From Mytilisepta virgata (taxonomy: Eukaryota > Mollusca > Bivalvia > Mytilida > Mytilidae), in contig CM051521.1 in the NCBI GenBank assembly GCA_028015205.1, positions 93,100,513 through 93,164,512 of the forward strand: a stretch of 64,000 nucleotides of DNA, written 5' to 3'. Shown here piece by piece: positions 37,410 to 49,740 of the stretch. The translations under genes and the position numbers were made by a program. Below the pieces are notes generated by a model, which was not told the DNA's origin, did not search any database, and worked only from the letters and a program-made list of their open reading frames with translations. Position 1 is the stretch's first letter. Each line of letters begins with the position of its first letter.

Positions 37410-40400
37410 TTAAACAACACCTTTTCCACATCCACGTCGTGAACATTGGATTGCCATAATAATGGACAGAAGAACTAGGAAAGCGACACAGCTAATTCCA
37501 ATAATCAAGTATGTTTTAATTCCTTTGCTAGTATCATGAGTATCACCACCTACAATGTATATAAATAAACTAAATATACATGTATTAGAATACGATATAG
37601 GTATTCTAGAACAATTTTACGATCCAACCTTTCAATCATCATTATTTGCACAAAAACATTTCATTACAACCTTAGTATATGATCATTTTATTATATAATT
37701 TTCACGCTCATCAACAGAACATGTCCTGTCAGCAATGCAAAGGACCAAAAACAATAAGGTAGAACCATTTCTTTCTGTCTCACATCTAGGACAATTTAAA
37801 AAAAGTTACTAAATGCATTTCAAAATCTGTAAGGGCATAACCTTGTATGAGTTCTATTAATATTTACTAATAATAACCACATTACCTATTGGTTTATTTC
37901 AGGTTTTTCTTACCTGTAAATCACTTTTGGAGACAGTTTTATCACAGATATGCCAAATAAACGTCTCAAAGACGTGAAGTAAACACCGAAATCAACATGA
38001 CCAAAACGATATTTTTGGAGTAATTGAGTCGATATATCTCTTTTCATGTGACAGTATAATGGTTTTGGTTCCTTGTGTCCTTTGGAATATTTCAAAAAGT
38101 GATACAATCTCCTTGGAAATTGACCCTATATATGACCTTTGCAGGTAAAAAAAACTTAAACTTATTAATGATTCAATATAAAATTTTTGTTTGTCAACCG
38201 AAAATGCGTTGCATGCACTCGCTTACTATAAAATTTCGGTAAATATTTAAGATGATGAAAAGAATGGTTGTCTGGAGTGAACGAGTGAAACAAATACAGG
38301 GAAAAGTGGGCCTAATTCTATCAATTAAATTATTTTAGATTATACTAGCAAACTTGTCTGCCATAACCTCAGAGACTTGAGTCAACCTTAATGATTTGAG
38401 AACCAGCTGAGAAATCGTGTTTCTTAAGCGATTCTAGAAGTCTCATAACTTATCGTGAAATTCTACAAGATGTCGTTACGTCACTTCTTAGACAAGGTGG
38501 AATACGTTAATTATCGGATATTCCTTCACTCTAAAATCCCGATACTTAGTGTAAACATATTTTATTAATCAATATTATATACAGTTACAATTACACTGCT
38601 AATCTGCATAAATATAAAACAATAAATATTAATTAATGGTATCCGAAAACAAGCTTTAAAGCTTATATTAATTCGTTTCCCTAGTATCAAATTTTACTCG
38701 TTATCTTAGAGGTAAATGCTGTATATTTAGTCAGTAAGTTAGTGTTTACTTAATATAAGCAAGAGATAGTGCTGAGTGCAGAAAATGATTATTTAAGAGG
38801 TGAATCTTTTAGTATTAATGGTGTATCCCTGTACTAAATGGAAAAGATATGTGTTTTGGTTATTTGTTAAGAGGGCATATCCAAACAAAAATAAGTTAGA
38901 AGATATTGGTATTGGCAGATTTAGTGAGGCAAGTAGTCTCTGCCTCGGGCCGATAAATCTATTACAGTGGAAGAAAAAATGATCGACAGTTTCTTCGTCT
39001 CCACATGGACAGTTTGGCGAATCAATAATATTTCTCTGAAAAAAGTGCCCATTTAGAGCGCTGCTATTTATTCGGAGTCCGGTATGTTCAGTTTGTCTCA
39101 GGCGACCACCAGTGTAATAATATGGTGGAATAAGCGAACCAAGATTGCGTTTTAAGGCCGATTTAAAAGAACAAATAGAGCGAGATTTCTTGTTGTCCGG
39201 AAGCCAGTTCCAGGCACGCAAAGTCTGTGGCAAATAAGAATTACTGTAGAGCGACGTACGCGTTCTGATCATGGGCAGGTCTGCTGAGTGTCTTGTATTA
39301 TATCGATGAATGTTTTGAAAGGTAGGTGATATAATATCTCTCAGATAGTTTGGGGTTAGACCGTTTGTCATTTTATAAAAATATATCAGTCGATGCTGTT
39401 CTCTTCTACATTTCAATGTTTCCCAACCTGTTTCTGTATATAGATTAGCCAGAACAGTCAACAGAGTACCCCAAGTTACAATTCTGGCAGCCTCTAACTG
39501 AACCCCCTCTAACTTGTGTACATAGTAAACTGAAATATTAACCCAGATAAGGTCCCCATATTCTTATAATGGTCTAATAAAGGTTAAATATATTTTCTCC
39601 AGTACGTCTCTATTCAAAATAAATTTAAACTTCCTTATGATATTTAATCTCTTATAGGCTTTTTCTATAATCATCTCAATATGCGTATCCCATTTACCGT
39701 TATCAGATCACGACTCCTTAGTGTTAATGTTCGGTCACAGTGTTGACAACAGTAGCATTCATAATGAGTAGCGGATGAAGTGGCTTGTTACGGCCAGAAA
39801 TCACCTTTTAATTGTAGCCAACAAAAGACACAAATCAATAATAAAATTTAACAAGATTTATTATATACAAGTTTAGAAGAAATATTATATAAATTGAAAT
39901 GTCAACTTAATTGTTTAAATATATATGTCCAATCCTTTGTCTTTTCTTTATCCGGAATTCTTCTCGTCACTGTTGCGGGAATCCAAACAGAATATAACGT
40001 CCAATCAGTCACAATCTAGTATGATGTGTGTAACGTAAATAAAAGTGTGTCAATCCAACAGCTGAGAACACAAGAATGTTTATGTCTGATCTGATCTGAA
40101 AGTCTAACTTCGCATCCGAAAATATAGTTATCACGGAAATCTATAGAAGACTGTAGAATACGGTAGAAGTTTGAATTACACATCGTATATTATGATCATC
40201 CCAGAATTATTACGTAAGTCAAATAGAAAGTTCTAATCATTCCATCAGTATCTATGATTGTTCCAGTGATTTCTAAACTGCACATTTATAACAATATTTG
40301 ATAAACAACTATAAGTATTAAGTAAGCATATTATACATGTTATAAGGCCACACAAAACAAATTAGGCCATGGTAAAAAAATATAATAATTACAATATCAT

Positions 40401-43400
40401 AACACCTCCCCCCTTAAAAGAAGTTGGATGGTAACTTCGCATGAACAATATATACAAAAATATATAGTATGTATACAGTGTTTTAATAAGATCTAGACAA
40501 AGCATATATCTAATTTCTTGTCTCATAAAATCAAGTTTAAGTGGATTGAGCCGGTAAGGATGTTGCTTAATTGGAGAAGCATCGCCTACATCAACAGCAT
40601 GACAAACAGCGGTGGTTTTGTTTGGCAAATCTGGAAAATACAAAAGTTTTCAATTTTTCTCTGCGATCTAAACTCAGATGTGCAAGTTATGAGTCTACAT
40701 TTGACAAAATTTCTGAATTTTTCAATCTAACAGTTTGTTCCATAGTCTTGGAATCAAAAGATGGTTCAATTATGTTTGGTTTGTCATGATCGTTCTCCGA
40801 TTTAACCATGGCTAAAGTGGCAACTGGTTTACTCTCACTTTCATTAGTACGCTCAAAATATGGGTTTAACATATTCATGTGACACACTCTACTTTGTTTA
40901 CGCCGACCTGGAGATTTATATAATTCAAATCATTGATTTTATTCTCGATTGTATAAGGACCACAGTATTAAGCCTGTAAAGGATGCTCAGGGACTGGCAA
41001 AAATACAAGTACCTCATCACCAGGCTCAAAAACTCTGTCCCTGGCATCTTTATCATACCATATTTTCATCTTATTCTGTATAGTTTTTAAGTTTTTTCTG
41101 AGGAATTTGACAAGGAGTATACAATTTTTCTTTAAATCTAGATGGATAGTCTAGAATATTCAAGTCAGTGTGTTCAGTAAACCATTTTTCCTTAACCAAT
41201 TTCAAAGGTCCCCTTACAGTATGACCAAACACCAGCTCAAAGGGGCTAAAACCAAGGGATTCTTGAACAGCTTCTCGGGCTGCAAAAAGTAGAAAGTGAA
41301 CACCATCATCCCAGTCCTAATCATGTTCTTCAATGTTTGATGAAAACGTTCTAATGCACCTTGAGATTATGGATGATAAGCACTTGATCTATCCTGAGCA
41401 ATCCCTAACCGGCAAACGACCTGCTGAAATAAACCTGACATGAAATGTGAACCCTGGTCGGACTGTATAGACTTAGGAAGTCATACTAATGTGAAAAATT
41501 TGATAAGAGCTTTGACAAGTTGGTGTCTTGATATTCCTTAAGGAAATAGCCTCAGGAAAGCGAGTGAATGTACACTTGATCGTCAATACATACGCATTTC
41601 CAGTCTTGGTCTTTGGTAAAGGTCCAACGCAATCAATAAGTACTCGGCTGAAAGGTTCTTCAAAGGCTGGAATTGGCAGAAGTGGTGCTGGTGGTATTTT
41701 CTGGTTAGGCTTGCCAACAACCTGGCATATATGGCATGATTTGCAGTATTCTGTGACATCATTTCTAAATCTGGGCCAGTTGAAATGTTGTAAGACCTTA
41801 AGGCAAGTCTTCCTTATACCTAAATGTCCAACCAAAGGGGTGTCATGGGCAAGACCAATAATATCTTACCTATAGACTTTAGGCACCACCACTTGGTATA
41901 CCACTCTCCATTCCTCCTCTGGGATAGCATCAGGAGGCCTCCACTTCCTCATCAAAATGCCGTCTTGATGGTAGTAACATTCGGCCACTTTGTCTGCTTC
42001 TTCTTGGTGTAGAGCCCTCTTGCGGAGCTGAAAAACCTCATGGTCTTTATTTTGTTCTTCCATAAATTTTCTTTTGTCTAATAAATGGCTGTTCACGTCT
42101 GGTCATGCATAATTACATGCTTGTTACTTCCAGGTGGTCTTATGGCCTTTTCTGAGCTACCGGGACCTTCAATGTCGGCAAAGAAAGTGTCAGGAAGGTC
42201 CATATAACCATAGTTGCCTTCTTGTAAATTCTCATTTTGTTGTTTTCTTGCCATCGCCCTAGTAACAACACAAGCTGGATACAGTTCAGCATCATCTTCA
42301 GGTGATTTAACAACCACCGCCGGTTCGCGGGTAACAATTGGTTCAGCAACCACTTTGTTCATAGCTAAATCATTTCCTAATATAATGAAACACCCTCAAT
42401 ATGGAGAGTAGGACAAACACCCACAACAACTGGTCCAGTAATTAAATCTGACTTCAAATAAATACGACGGAAGGGAACATCTATACAACCTAACTCCACA
42501 CCATGTAACAAAACGGAGGCACCGATGGACGTCTCCTCGGACAAAGGCAATACATCTTCTAACAACAAAGTCTGAGAAGCTCCAGTGTCCCGTAAAATCT
42601 TAATAGGCTGAGGAGTAGTATTATCAACAATAGAAACAAACGCATCAGACATAATGGGTTTATAATCCTCCATGTACTCACAAAAACTGGACTTCAAAGC
42701 CTGACTCGCAGGAAATTCCAACTTATTGGTAACAACGGATGTCGTACAAGCACTGGACTTGGGCTTATTATCTCTTTCATTCTTCTTCTGGAGTCTAAAA
42801 CAATCAGCCATCAGGTGACAATTTTTCTTACAATAAGCACAAGTTAGTGACTTCTCAAAAGTCCAGATTTTGGACCAGACATAATATAACTAGACTGACT
42901 TAATCTGTGCAACAGACTTACTATCAGTACGTTAAGCACTTTAATTTTTGTAATTTCCGCTTGAAGTATTAAAATTTTGACCTTTGAAACTTTTTTTATG
43001 TGAAAGGGTATAATTATCGGAAACAACAGCTGCATCTTGCAATGTCTCAACGGTTTTATCATCTAAACGTGTTTTTAAGTCTAAATTAACACACTGCTTG
43101 AACTCTTCTAATAACATTAATTGTCTTAATTTATCAAAATTGTTCTCTATTATGTTTGACGTAAGCCATTTATCAAGTAGATCTTCTTTTTCCCTAGCAA
43201 ATTCAAGATAGGTTTGTGATTCAAACTTTTTATAAGACCTAAATTTCTGTCTATGCTTCTGGCACTAGCTCAGAAGCTTTCAAAACGTCCTACTTAACAG
43301 TGTCATATCAGAACTTTTTTATGAAGAAAGTGCTAAGTAAATTTCAGCGGCCTTGCCCACAAAAACACTTTGCAGCATTGTAGTCCAATAAGGCTTTGGC

Positions 43401-46400
43401 CATTTCGAATTTTGAGCAATCTTCTCAAACTGTGGAAAAAATTTATCAACTGTTTTTTTTCACAAAATTTGGGAACCAAACGTATATTTTTGCTGCATCA
43501 AAATGTTCTGATTTTGACTCATATTTAGTGTTGCTTTCTACTTTGACCATTTCCGTTTTTATTGTTTCCCTCTCTAACCTTTCCCTCATTTCAAGTTCTG
43601 CCTGTCTTTCTTATTTTTCCAATTGTTTTATTTTAACTTCGTTTTCCAATTGTTTTAATTTAACTTCGTTTTCCAATTGTTTTAATTTAAGTTCATGTTC
43701 TAATTCAAGCTGTTTTAATTTGAAATCATCAACATTTTCGACCTTGAGTTCAAGAGCCTCTTCACCAAAAATTTCTGAGTAAACTAAATTGTCTATTACC
43801 AAATTTTTTATAATTTGTTTTCTCATAGATACTGTAAAATCTATCTAACACTAATACTTCTTTCTTCAGTTTATCAAACACGTTTAGATCTGGCGTTTTC
43901 AAAAATTTACCAAATGTCATTTTGTAGAATTTTGTTGGCTAATTCTAATAAAAATACTGAGAAATTTTTAATAAGATATTAACGTTATCCCGGACGAGCC
44001 CCCATTTCTGTTACGGCCAGAAATCACCTTTTAATTGCAGCCAACAAAAGACACAAATCAATAATAAAATTTAACAAGATTTATTATATACAAGTTTACA
44101 AGAAATATTATATAAATTGAAATGTCAACTTAACTGTTTAAATATATATGTCCAATTCTTTGTCTTTTCTTTATCCGGAATTCTTCTCGTCACTGTTGCG
44201 GGAATCCAAACAGAATATTATGTCCAATCAGTCACAATCTAGTATGATGTGTGTAACGTGAATAAAAGTGCGTCAATCCAACAGCTGAGAACACAAGAAT
44301 GTTAATGTCTGATCTGATCTGAAAGTCTAACTTTTGCGCCCGTATATATAGTTATCACGGAAATCTATAGAAGACTGTAGAAGGGAAACTTCTAGAATAC
44401 GGTAGAAGTTTGAATTACACATCGTATATTATGATCATTCCAGAATTATTACGTAAGTCAAATAGAAAGTTCTAATCATTCCATCAGTATCTATGATTGT
44501 TCCGGTGATTTCTAAACTACACAGTTATAACAATATTTGATAAACAACTATAAGTATTATGTAAGCACATTATACATGTTATAAGGCCACACAAAACTAA
44601 TTAGACCAAGATAAATAAATATAATAATTACAATATCATAACATGGCTTTTGAAATTTTCTCGATATTTCACCATTCTTAATGTAACAATAATCAATATG
44701 CAAATGTTCAGAAGCACACCCATCTAACAAAACTAATTAGTAATCGTTCTATTCCACTCGTCTGTTAGTAAAACATATCGAGTACATTTGGACAATATTC
44801 CGAAACCCGATATTTTTTAAAGATTGTTCGATTTTTATTGTAAGAATGAGTTTTTATATATTATTATTACACAAAAGACACCAAAATGAACCCCATGGAT
44901 CTAAAAATTAAACATGTTATTATAGTAATGAATGTTATTTTGAAGGAATTTATCAATGTGTAAACTCGGGAGATTCACTCACAAACTAAACGAAGTCCGA
45001 AGGACTTTATGCAAAGTTCGTGAATGATAAGCCCGAGTTCACTCATTGATAAATTCTGTAAAAATAATCTTTAGTACTGATAATTCCGAAGTAATGCAGA
45101 AATATGACGTTTTCCATTTGAAATTAACATTTCCTCATGAACTATACTGCATGCGTACATATTCATATACACGACGTTATGAAAGAAATTTATCAAGTTA
45201 TAAACTTTTTACCGGAATTTGAGGTTAACCAATGAAATTACAGCACTTGATGTATTGAAAACAACATTGGAATTATTTTCTGGTGAATTTTACCAAAATT
45301 ACCAGATAGCACATACATGTTTTTTTATCGACGCATTTCGAGAATGAATGTCTCTGTGGTTGCTATGCCATTGGAAAAGAAATTTTTTTTATCTGAAATG
45401 ATCATTTAAGAAAGAAACAAACTTTTTCTGGTAGAGTCGAAATCTTACACTGTTAAACTTTTAACTAAATTGATAAAAATTTAGACTAAAACTTTTAACA
45501 GATTCTTCAATGCAGCAATTATAACCGCTGAAAGGAAGTCCAAACCAGACATATTGTGGACTTTAGAATGTTTAAACCAGCTAACAATTAAATAGTAGTA
45601 TGACATTATTACCTTTCTGGTCTGGGGAGTATATCACAGAAAATGACAGAGTGTCGCAGTTTTCATCTGTACACCCCTCAGCTGATAATACCTTAAACGC
45701 TACGTCATCCATATCTGCAGCCAAATCGCCATTCGAAAACTTTGTCTGGAATTCTACAACGGTAGAGTTCATGTCACACGGAGTTATATTATCTGCATTC
45801 AGGTCAAACTTTTGGCGGTTGGCGAGAAATAAATTAACCAACATTTTGTCTGATTCAGTTGCGTTTGAACTAGTATCGACATCAGCAAACCATAATACTC
45901 CGTTGTGCTCCCAGCGAAGTTTCTTTGCGATATGATCTACAATTTTGTTACCAAGCCTTGCCAAAGTGTCGTCATGTTCTGATTCAGACCTACGACGTCT
46001 TCCAATAAATACTGGACCATAAAGAAGTAGCAATCTTAATTTTCTTACATCGTTATCGAAAGTATACTTTCTGAAGAATGAATGTTCGCATTTCAGCATA
46101 GTATGCCAAAACCCGTTAATTGTTTCGGATGTAGCCATGACTAAGCTTGATTTAATTGTCCAAAATACAGAAAAGAAATCGGAAATTCCAAGGTTACAAA
46201 TAGAAATGCTTCGATGGTTCTCATCGGGCTGTACATAACATGGAATGTGAGAATCAAAGGCGATTTTCTTTACTTCCTTACACGATAAAGATATCCATGG
46301 ACGTAATATTGGAACAAGAGATACTTGAAGGCATTTTCGCACTGCATTGACCCAAATTTTTCCTGCGGTTGAAAAATGTCCGTAGTGTTTATCATATAAA

Positions 46401-46837
46401 TTGCAAAATTCCGTAGCATACTTTATAGCATAGTCGTCTTTGGTTCCGCTGCAACTGTATTTTTTTTCGAGACAATCCTTATACCAACCACATTCATTTC
46501 CTGGTGGACTATAACATTTAGAAGCAAGTGTAAGATTTGGTGCTATATATTCGTCCCCAGGTCTGCAAGAACAATCATCGTAAATAGAACCTGACATAAC
46601 GTCATGAAGTTCGAGCATACATTGGTAGTAACAGTACGTTCTTGATCTGTCTGCACAATGATGTTGACCTCTTGTCTGTGTTTGTATGTATTGATCTGTT
46701 AAACATGTTCCCCATTGATACTCTCCATTGTACCGAGAAGACGAAAAACATTCGACTATTCCGCTTGGTCCCGTATTTCTATCACATTCTGCCGAGGCAG
46801 TGACCAAAAAACTTACTATTGTTATAATTCTCTCCAT
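37410..46837 (-). CDS. single-pass membrane protein with stanniocalcin-like ectodomain, copy B
   Basis: Exon 1 is 45613-46837 and exon 2 is 37410-37549, joined in phase 1 as in copy A, for 454 residues. Signal peptide, cysteine-rich head, stanniocalcin-like middle, RRRR site and transmembrane helix are all kept. Against copy A I count about 25 changes in the 418-residue frame of the first exon. About 19 of them fall in the first 190 residues, while residues about 190-290 are nearly unchanged. Exon 2 has an extra HDT near its start and lacks YRH-type residues in the tail. Both copies are open, so both may be expressed. The intron of about 8 kb contains the LINE fragment and the complete Gmr1-like insertion on the same strand as the gene. 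Confidence 0.75.
38770..39780 (-). pseudogene. 5'-truncated LINE ORF2 fragment, unit B
   Basis: An open frame of 222 codons (39461-38793) carries ETGWETLKCRREQHRLIYF, RTRTSLYSNSYLPQTLRAWN, CPCGDEETVDHFFFHCNRF and RFTS. The three pieces that are split by frameshifts in unit A are therefore read in one frame here. The upstream part (39470-39780) has stops. Its 5' end is cut by the LTR element, and the rest continues at 44649-44770. Confidence 0.85.
39786..40404 (-). repeat. 3' LTR of the Gmr1-like element
   Basis: 619 bp. On the plus strand it starts TGTTACGGCCAGAAATCACC and ends TACAATATCATAACA. It is nearly identical to the other LTR. The main difference is a short extra segment (GGGAAACTTCTAGAATACGG) in the 5' LTR. 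Confidence 0.93.
40405..40423 (-). promoter_or_regulatory. polypurine tract
   Basis: On the element strand AAAAGGGGGGAGG lies directly before the 3' LTR, where plus-strand DNA synthesis of an LTR element is primed. Confidence 0.8.
40500..40643 (-). pseudogene. start of reverse transcriptase, truncated
   Basis: The frame reads FPDLPNKTTAVCHAVDVGD and SPIKQHPYRLNPLK, the N-terminal approach to a gypsy RT domain, and then runs into unrelated sequence before the LTR. The catalytic palm is absent. Confidence 0.75.
40687..42096 (-). pseudogene. gypsy integrase, broken
   Basis: From 42096 downward: DGILMRKWRPPDAIPEEEW, then (41835-41473) GHLGIRKTCLKVLQHFNWP with the HHCC zinc finger (CKSCHICQ), and the first catalytic aspartate in VLIDCVGPLPKTKTGNAYVL. 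The glutamate region appears near 41350-41395 as SQGALERFHQ, preceded by a stop. The C-terminal part at 40887-40687 reads CHMNMLNPYFERTNE. At least three frame changes or stops interrupt it. Confidence 0.85.
42377..42850 (-). pseudogene. gag CCHC knuckle and retropepsin protease
   Basis: The knuckle CAYCKKNCHLMADC fits C-x2-C-x4-H-x4-C (about 42800-42845). The protease follows with the active-site motif LRDTGASQTLL and the later hydrophobic segment GPVVVGVCP. The frame is open for 144 codons (42811-42377) and ends just before the linker frame at 42362-42093 (YPACVVTRAMARKQ), which leads to integrase. Confidence 0.85.
43020..43920 (-). pseudogene. gag, broken
   Basis: The start codon at 43920 opens MTFGKFLKTPDLNVFDKLKK. 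A shifted frame then has a coiled coil with a tandem LKQLENEV repeat (43730-43615), followed by RQAELEMRERLERE and FDAAKIYVWFPNF. The end of gag resembles the SCAN/PNMA-type capsid region of related elements (WPKPYWTTMLQSVFVGKAA near 43390-43330). Several stops and frameshifts are present. Confidence 0.7.
43987..44004 (-). promoter_or_regulatory. primer binding site, tRNA-Pro type
   Basis: The element strand reads TGGGGGCTCGTCCGGGAT, 4 nt inside the 5' LTR. These 18 nt equal the tRNA-Pro primer site known from murine leukaemia virus type elements (from memory). Confidence 0.85.
44009..44643 (-). repeat. 5' LTR of the Gmr1-like element
   Basis: 635 bp. The outer end is joined to the target duplication TGGCT at 44644-44648 and the inner end faces the primer binding site. 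Confidence 0.93.
44946..45056. repeat. hairpin palindrome, unit B
   Basis: Copy of 32761-32871, with arms GAATTTATCAATGTG / CATTGATAAATTC and loop AAGTCCGAAGGACTT. A few substitutions have weakened the pairing relative to unit A. Confidence 0.8.
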
Positions 46838-47149
46838 GTTTATGTAGTAATCAAATCAGTAAAAGATATATTTTATAGTTTAGATAAACAAATTAATTGC
46901 TGATACGGGTATAAAGTAACGAAGATGATACGAACAAGGTCTGTCAAAAGCTACAAATGTTAGTTTTAAATCCATAGTTAACCAAATTTGTGAAGGTATT
47001 TAAATTTTTAATATGGTCTCAAGAAATACTGTGATAAGGCCTACTTAACTAGTGGTGTGAATCAGATGCATTGTTTTTAAACAATTATAACGACTTAATC
47101 TTGTATTTATCTTACCTATTGTGATAGCATTGTTTTTTTTCTACACTGT

Positions 47150-48440
47150 ATACAACCCTCGCACATGATCAATTAAAATCTGTTTTTCGTGAGCTAATTC
47201 AACAATGTTTCTACACTAAACAAGGTTTACAAAGATGTGCATATCTGGTATTAGGTAAAGACAAGGCTTACTTTGTCAAAATAGTACTGATTCTAACAAA
47301 AAGTACTCTGAGACTGGTGTTGTTTTAAACCATTCTGGAATTTTTCATCGACAACATATTTGTTTGGATGGCATGTTTTTCAGCAAACGATCGGCATCCC
47401 AATGCTGTGCGCTGCTTTTGGTCGACATGTTCTTGTTTTCGTATTAAGCTAAATTTTTACAGGGGCTAATGAATCGGAAAGAAAAGAAACTACCCCAGTA
47501 CTTTAATTTCAGTTTCCGCTATATAGATGATGTTTTGTGACTTAATAATCCTTTCTTTAAGGATCACCTACATCTTATCTATCCCAGTTGACTTGAAATT
47601 AAAGAGAACACAGACACACCAACTTCTGCTTCATACCTAAATTTGTACTTGTGCAGATATTATAATGGACAATTGAAATCAAAACTTTATGCCAAGCGTG
47701 ATGATTTTAATTTTCCAATTGAACTTCCTCTTTCTTAGCAGTAACAAACTAAGGTCTCCCGCTATGGTGTGTACATTTTAAAGTTGATTCGTTACTGGGG
47801 CGCATGTGATTCATACGGCGACTTTAACGACAGGGCTAGATTGTTATCACATTAACTTCAGACAGGATTATGTTCAGTCTATGTTCACTTCATCGCTCCA
47901 AAAGTTTAACGATCGTCATCGCGAATTGACGGCCCGTTATGAAGTATGAGACTAGATATCTTCAGTTAGATTTCACGTCCTTCTGAAATTGACACCCATC
48001 GCACTTGACATTATCCTTTCCTCATACCGGATTTGACATGAGCAGCATGGCGGGTGTCCTGTAGGAAGCAGAGACTGCTTACTCTTCCGGAGCACCTGAG
48101 TCTACCCTCGGTTTTTTGGTGGGGTCCATGTTGTTCATACGTTTTTAGTTTTTAATTGTAGTGTATGTATTGTTTTGGTCTTGTCTTCGTTGTTCTCCGG
48201 AGTTTGTTAGTTGTAACGATTTTTCTCTCCTTCGAATATCCCTTTGGTATTTCTTGACTTTACTTATTCATCAGACTTCACATTTCACTGGCAATGTGAC
48301 GGGTGCCGTGTACAGAGCATGGCATGCTTACCATTCCGGAACACCAGATCTCACTCTCGGTGTTTTATGGGAGTTCACATTGCTAGTGCATTCGTTTCTG
48401 TGCTGTCTTGTTCTAGTTTTTTGTCACGCCCGCGATGAAG
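47150..48440 (+). pseudogene. reverse-transcriptase element remnant, unit B
   Basis: Collinear with 34975-36036: the same YIDDVL palm segment near 47520, the same LYAKRDDFNFPIELP frame near 47690 and the same closing segment near 47900. The tail is doubled. One tail module at about 48030-48265 (GCGGGTGTCCTGTAGGAAGC, CTCCGGAGTTTGTTAGTTG) was inserted into another that resumes at about 48270-48440. More stops than in unit A. Confidence 0.75.
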
Positions 48441-49740
48441 AGTCGCGAAGGCGAGTTATAGGTATTACTTTTCGGCGGCTACGGCGGCGTAAACTTTAAT
48501 AACTTTGCACATGTAATACCTACAATTAAGATTTATGGTCCACAAGGTAGCTTATCGTATAAGGTTTGTCGCAGTATACTTGTCTTGTGACCCTGACCTC
48601 ATTTTCATGGTTCACTGACTTCATAAACATGAATTTAAAATCTGCTTCCAAGTTTCGGGGTTAAATCCATTTCTCAGTAGTACCTAGGCCAACCATATTT
48701 GGTCTATAGATAGATCTTAGTGGGTACATGCCCGTCTGACATCTGGCTTGGGACCTTCACCTCCATTTCATGCTCGAGTGACTTTGTCATTTTTTCGTGG
48801 TTAAATCAATTTCTTAGAAACTGTAATACCTACACCCACCATATTTGGTCAAAAGATAGTTCTTGGTGGGTACATGTCAGTTTGACACCTGCCTTTTTAC
48901 CTTGACCTCGATTTCATGCGTGAGTGACCTACATCAAATTTTCGTGATTAAGTCTATTACCCAGATAGTTCTTGGTGGGTACATGTCAGTCTGATACCTG
49001 GCTTGGGATCTTGACCTCAATTTCATGCTTGAGTGACTTTGACACTTTTTCATGGTTAAGACCATTCCTCAGCAAGTAGAATACCTAGACCCACCATATT
49101 TGGTCAACAGATAGTTCTTGGTGGGTACCTGTCAGTCTGACACCTGGCTTTGGACCTTGACCTCAGTTTCATGCTTGAGTGACATTGTTACTTTTTCATG
49201 ATTAAGTCCATTCTCAGCAACTAGAATAACTAGACCCACCATATTTGATCAATAGATAGTTCTTGGTGAGTACATGTCAGTCTGACACCTGGTTTGGGAC
49301 CTTGACCTCAATGTCATGCTTGAGCGACTTTGTCACTTTTTCGTGGTTAAGTCCATTTCTCAGAAACTGTAATACCTAGACCCACTGTATTTGGTCTATT
49401 GATAGTTCTTGGTGGGTACATGCCAGTCTGACACTTGTCTCTGAACCTTGACCTTAATTTCATGGTTGATTGACTTTCATCCAAAATTCTTGATCAAGTC
49501 CTTTTTCAGCAACTGTAATACCTAGACCCATCCGTGTTTGGTCTATGGATAGTTCTTAGCGGGTACATGCAAGTCTGACTTTGACCTCAATTGTATGCTT
49601 GAGTGACTTTGTCACATTTTTGAGATTACATCCATTTCTCAGCAACTTTAATACCTAGACCCACCATATTTGGTCAATAGATAGTTTTTAGTGAATACAT
49701 GTCGGTATGACACCTGCCTTTTGATCTTTGTCTTTTCCTT
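48430..49740. repeat. TCTCGCC-type element with expanded ~150-bp tandem array
   Basis: Starts with the same CGAAGGCGAG / GGCGGCTACGGCGGCG segment as 36060-36110. About eight modules follow, each with CCACCATATTTGGTC, AGTTCTTGGTGGGTACATG, CAGTCTGACACCTGGCTT and GACCTTGACCTCAATTTCAT. Unit A has only one or two. The right inverted end (GGGCGAGAC) seen in unit A is missing here. Confidence 0.8.

Larger units (their letters stand above)
39786..44643 (-). mobile_element. Gmr1-like Ty3/gypsy LTR retrotransposon, deleted in RT
   Basis: Two LTRs in direct orientation (39786-40404 and 44009-44643) with TG...CA ends are flanked by TGGCT (39781-39785 and 44644-44648). Unit A has the single site (TGGTA) near 32450. 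Coding runs on the minus strand: gag, CCHC knuckle, protease, integrase, then the beginning of reverse transcriptase, which stops at the 3' LTR. Integrase ahead of RT is the order described for Gmr1-type gypsy elements, and it resembles Ty1/copia. Most of RT and all of RNase H are lost and the remaining frames carry stops, so it cannot move by itself. Confidence 0.88.
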
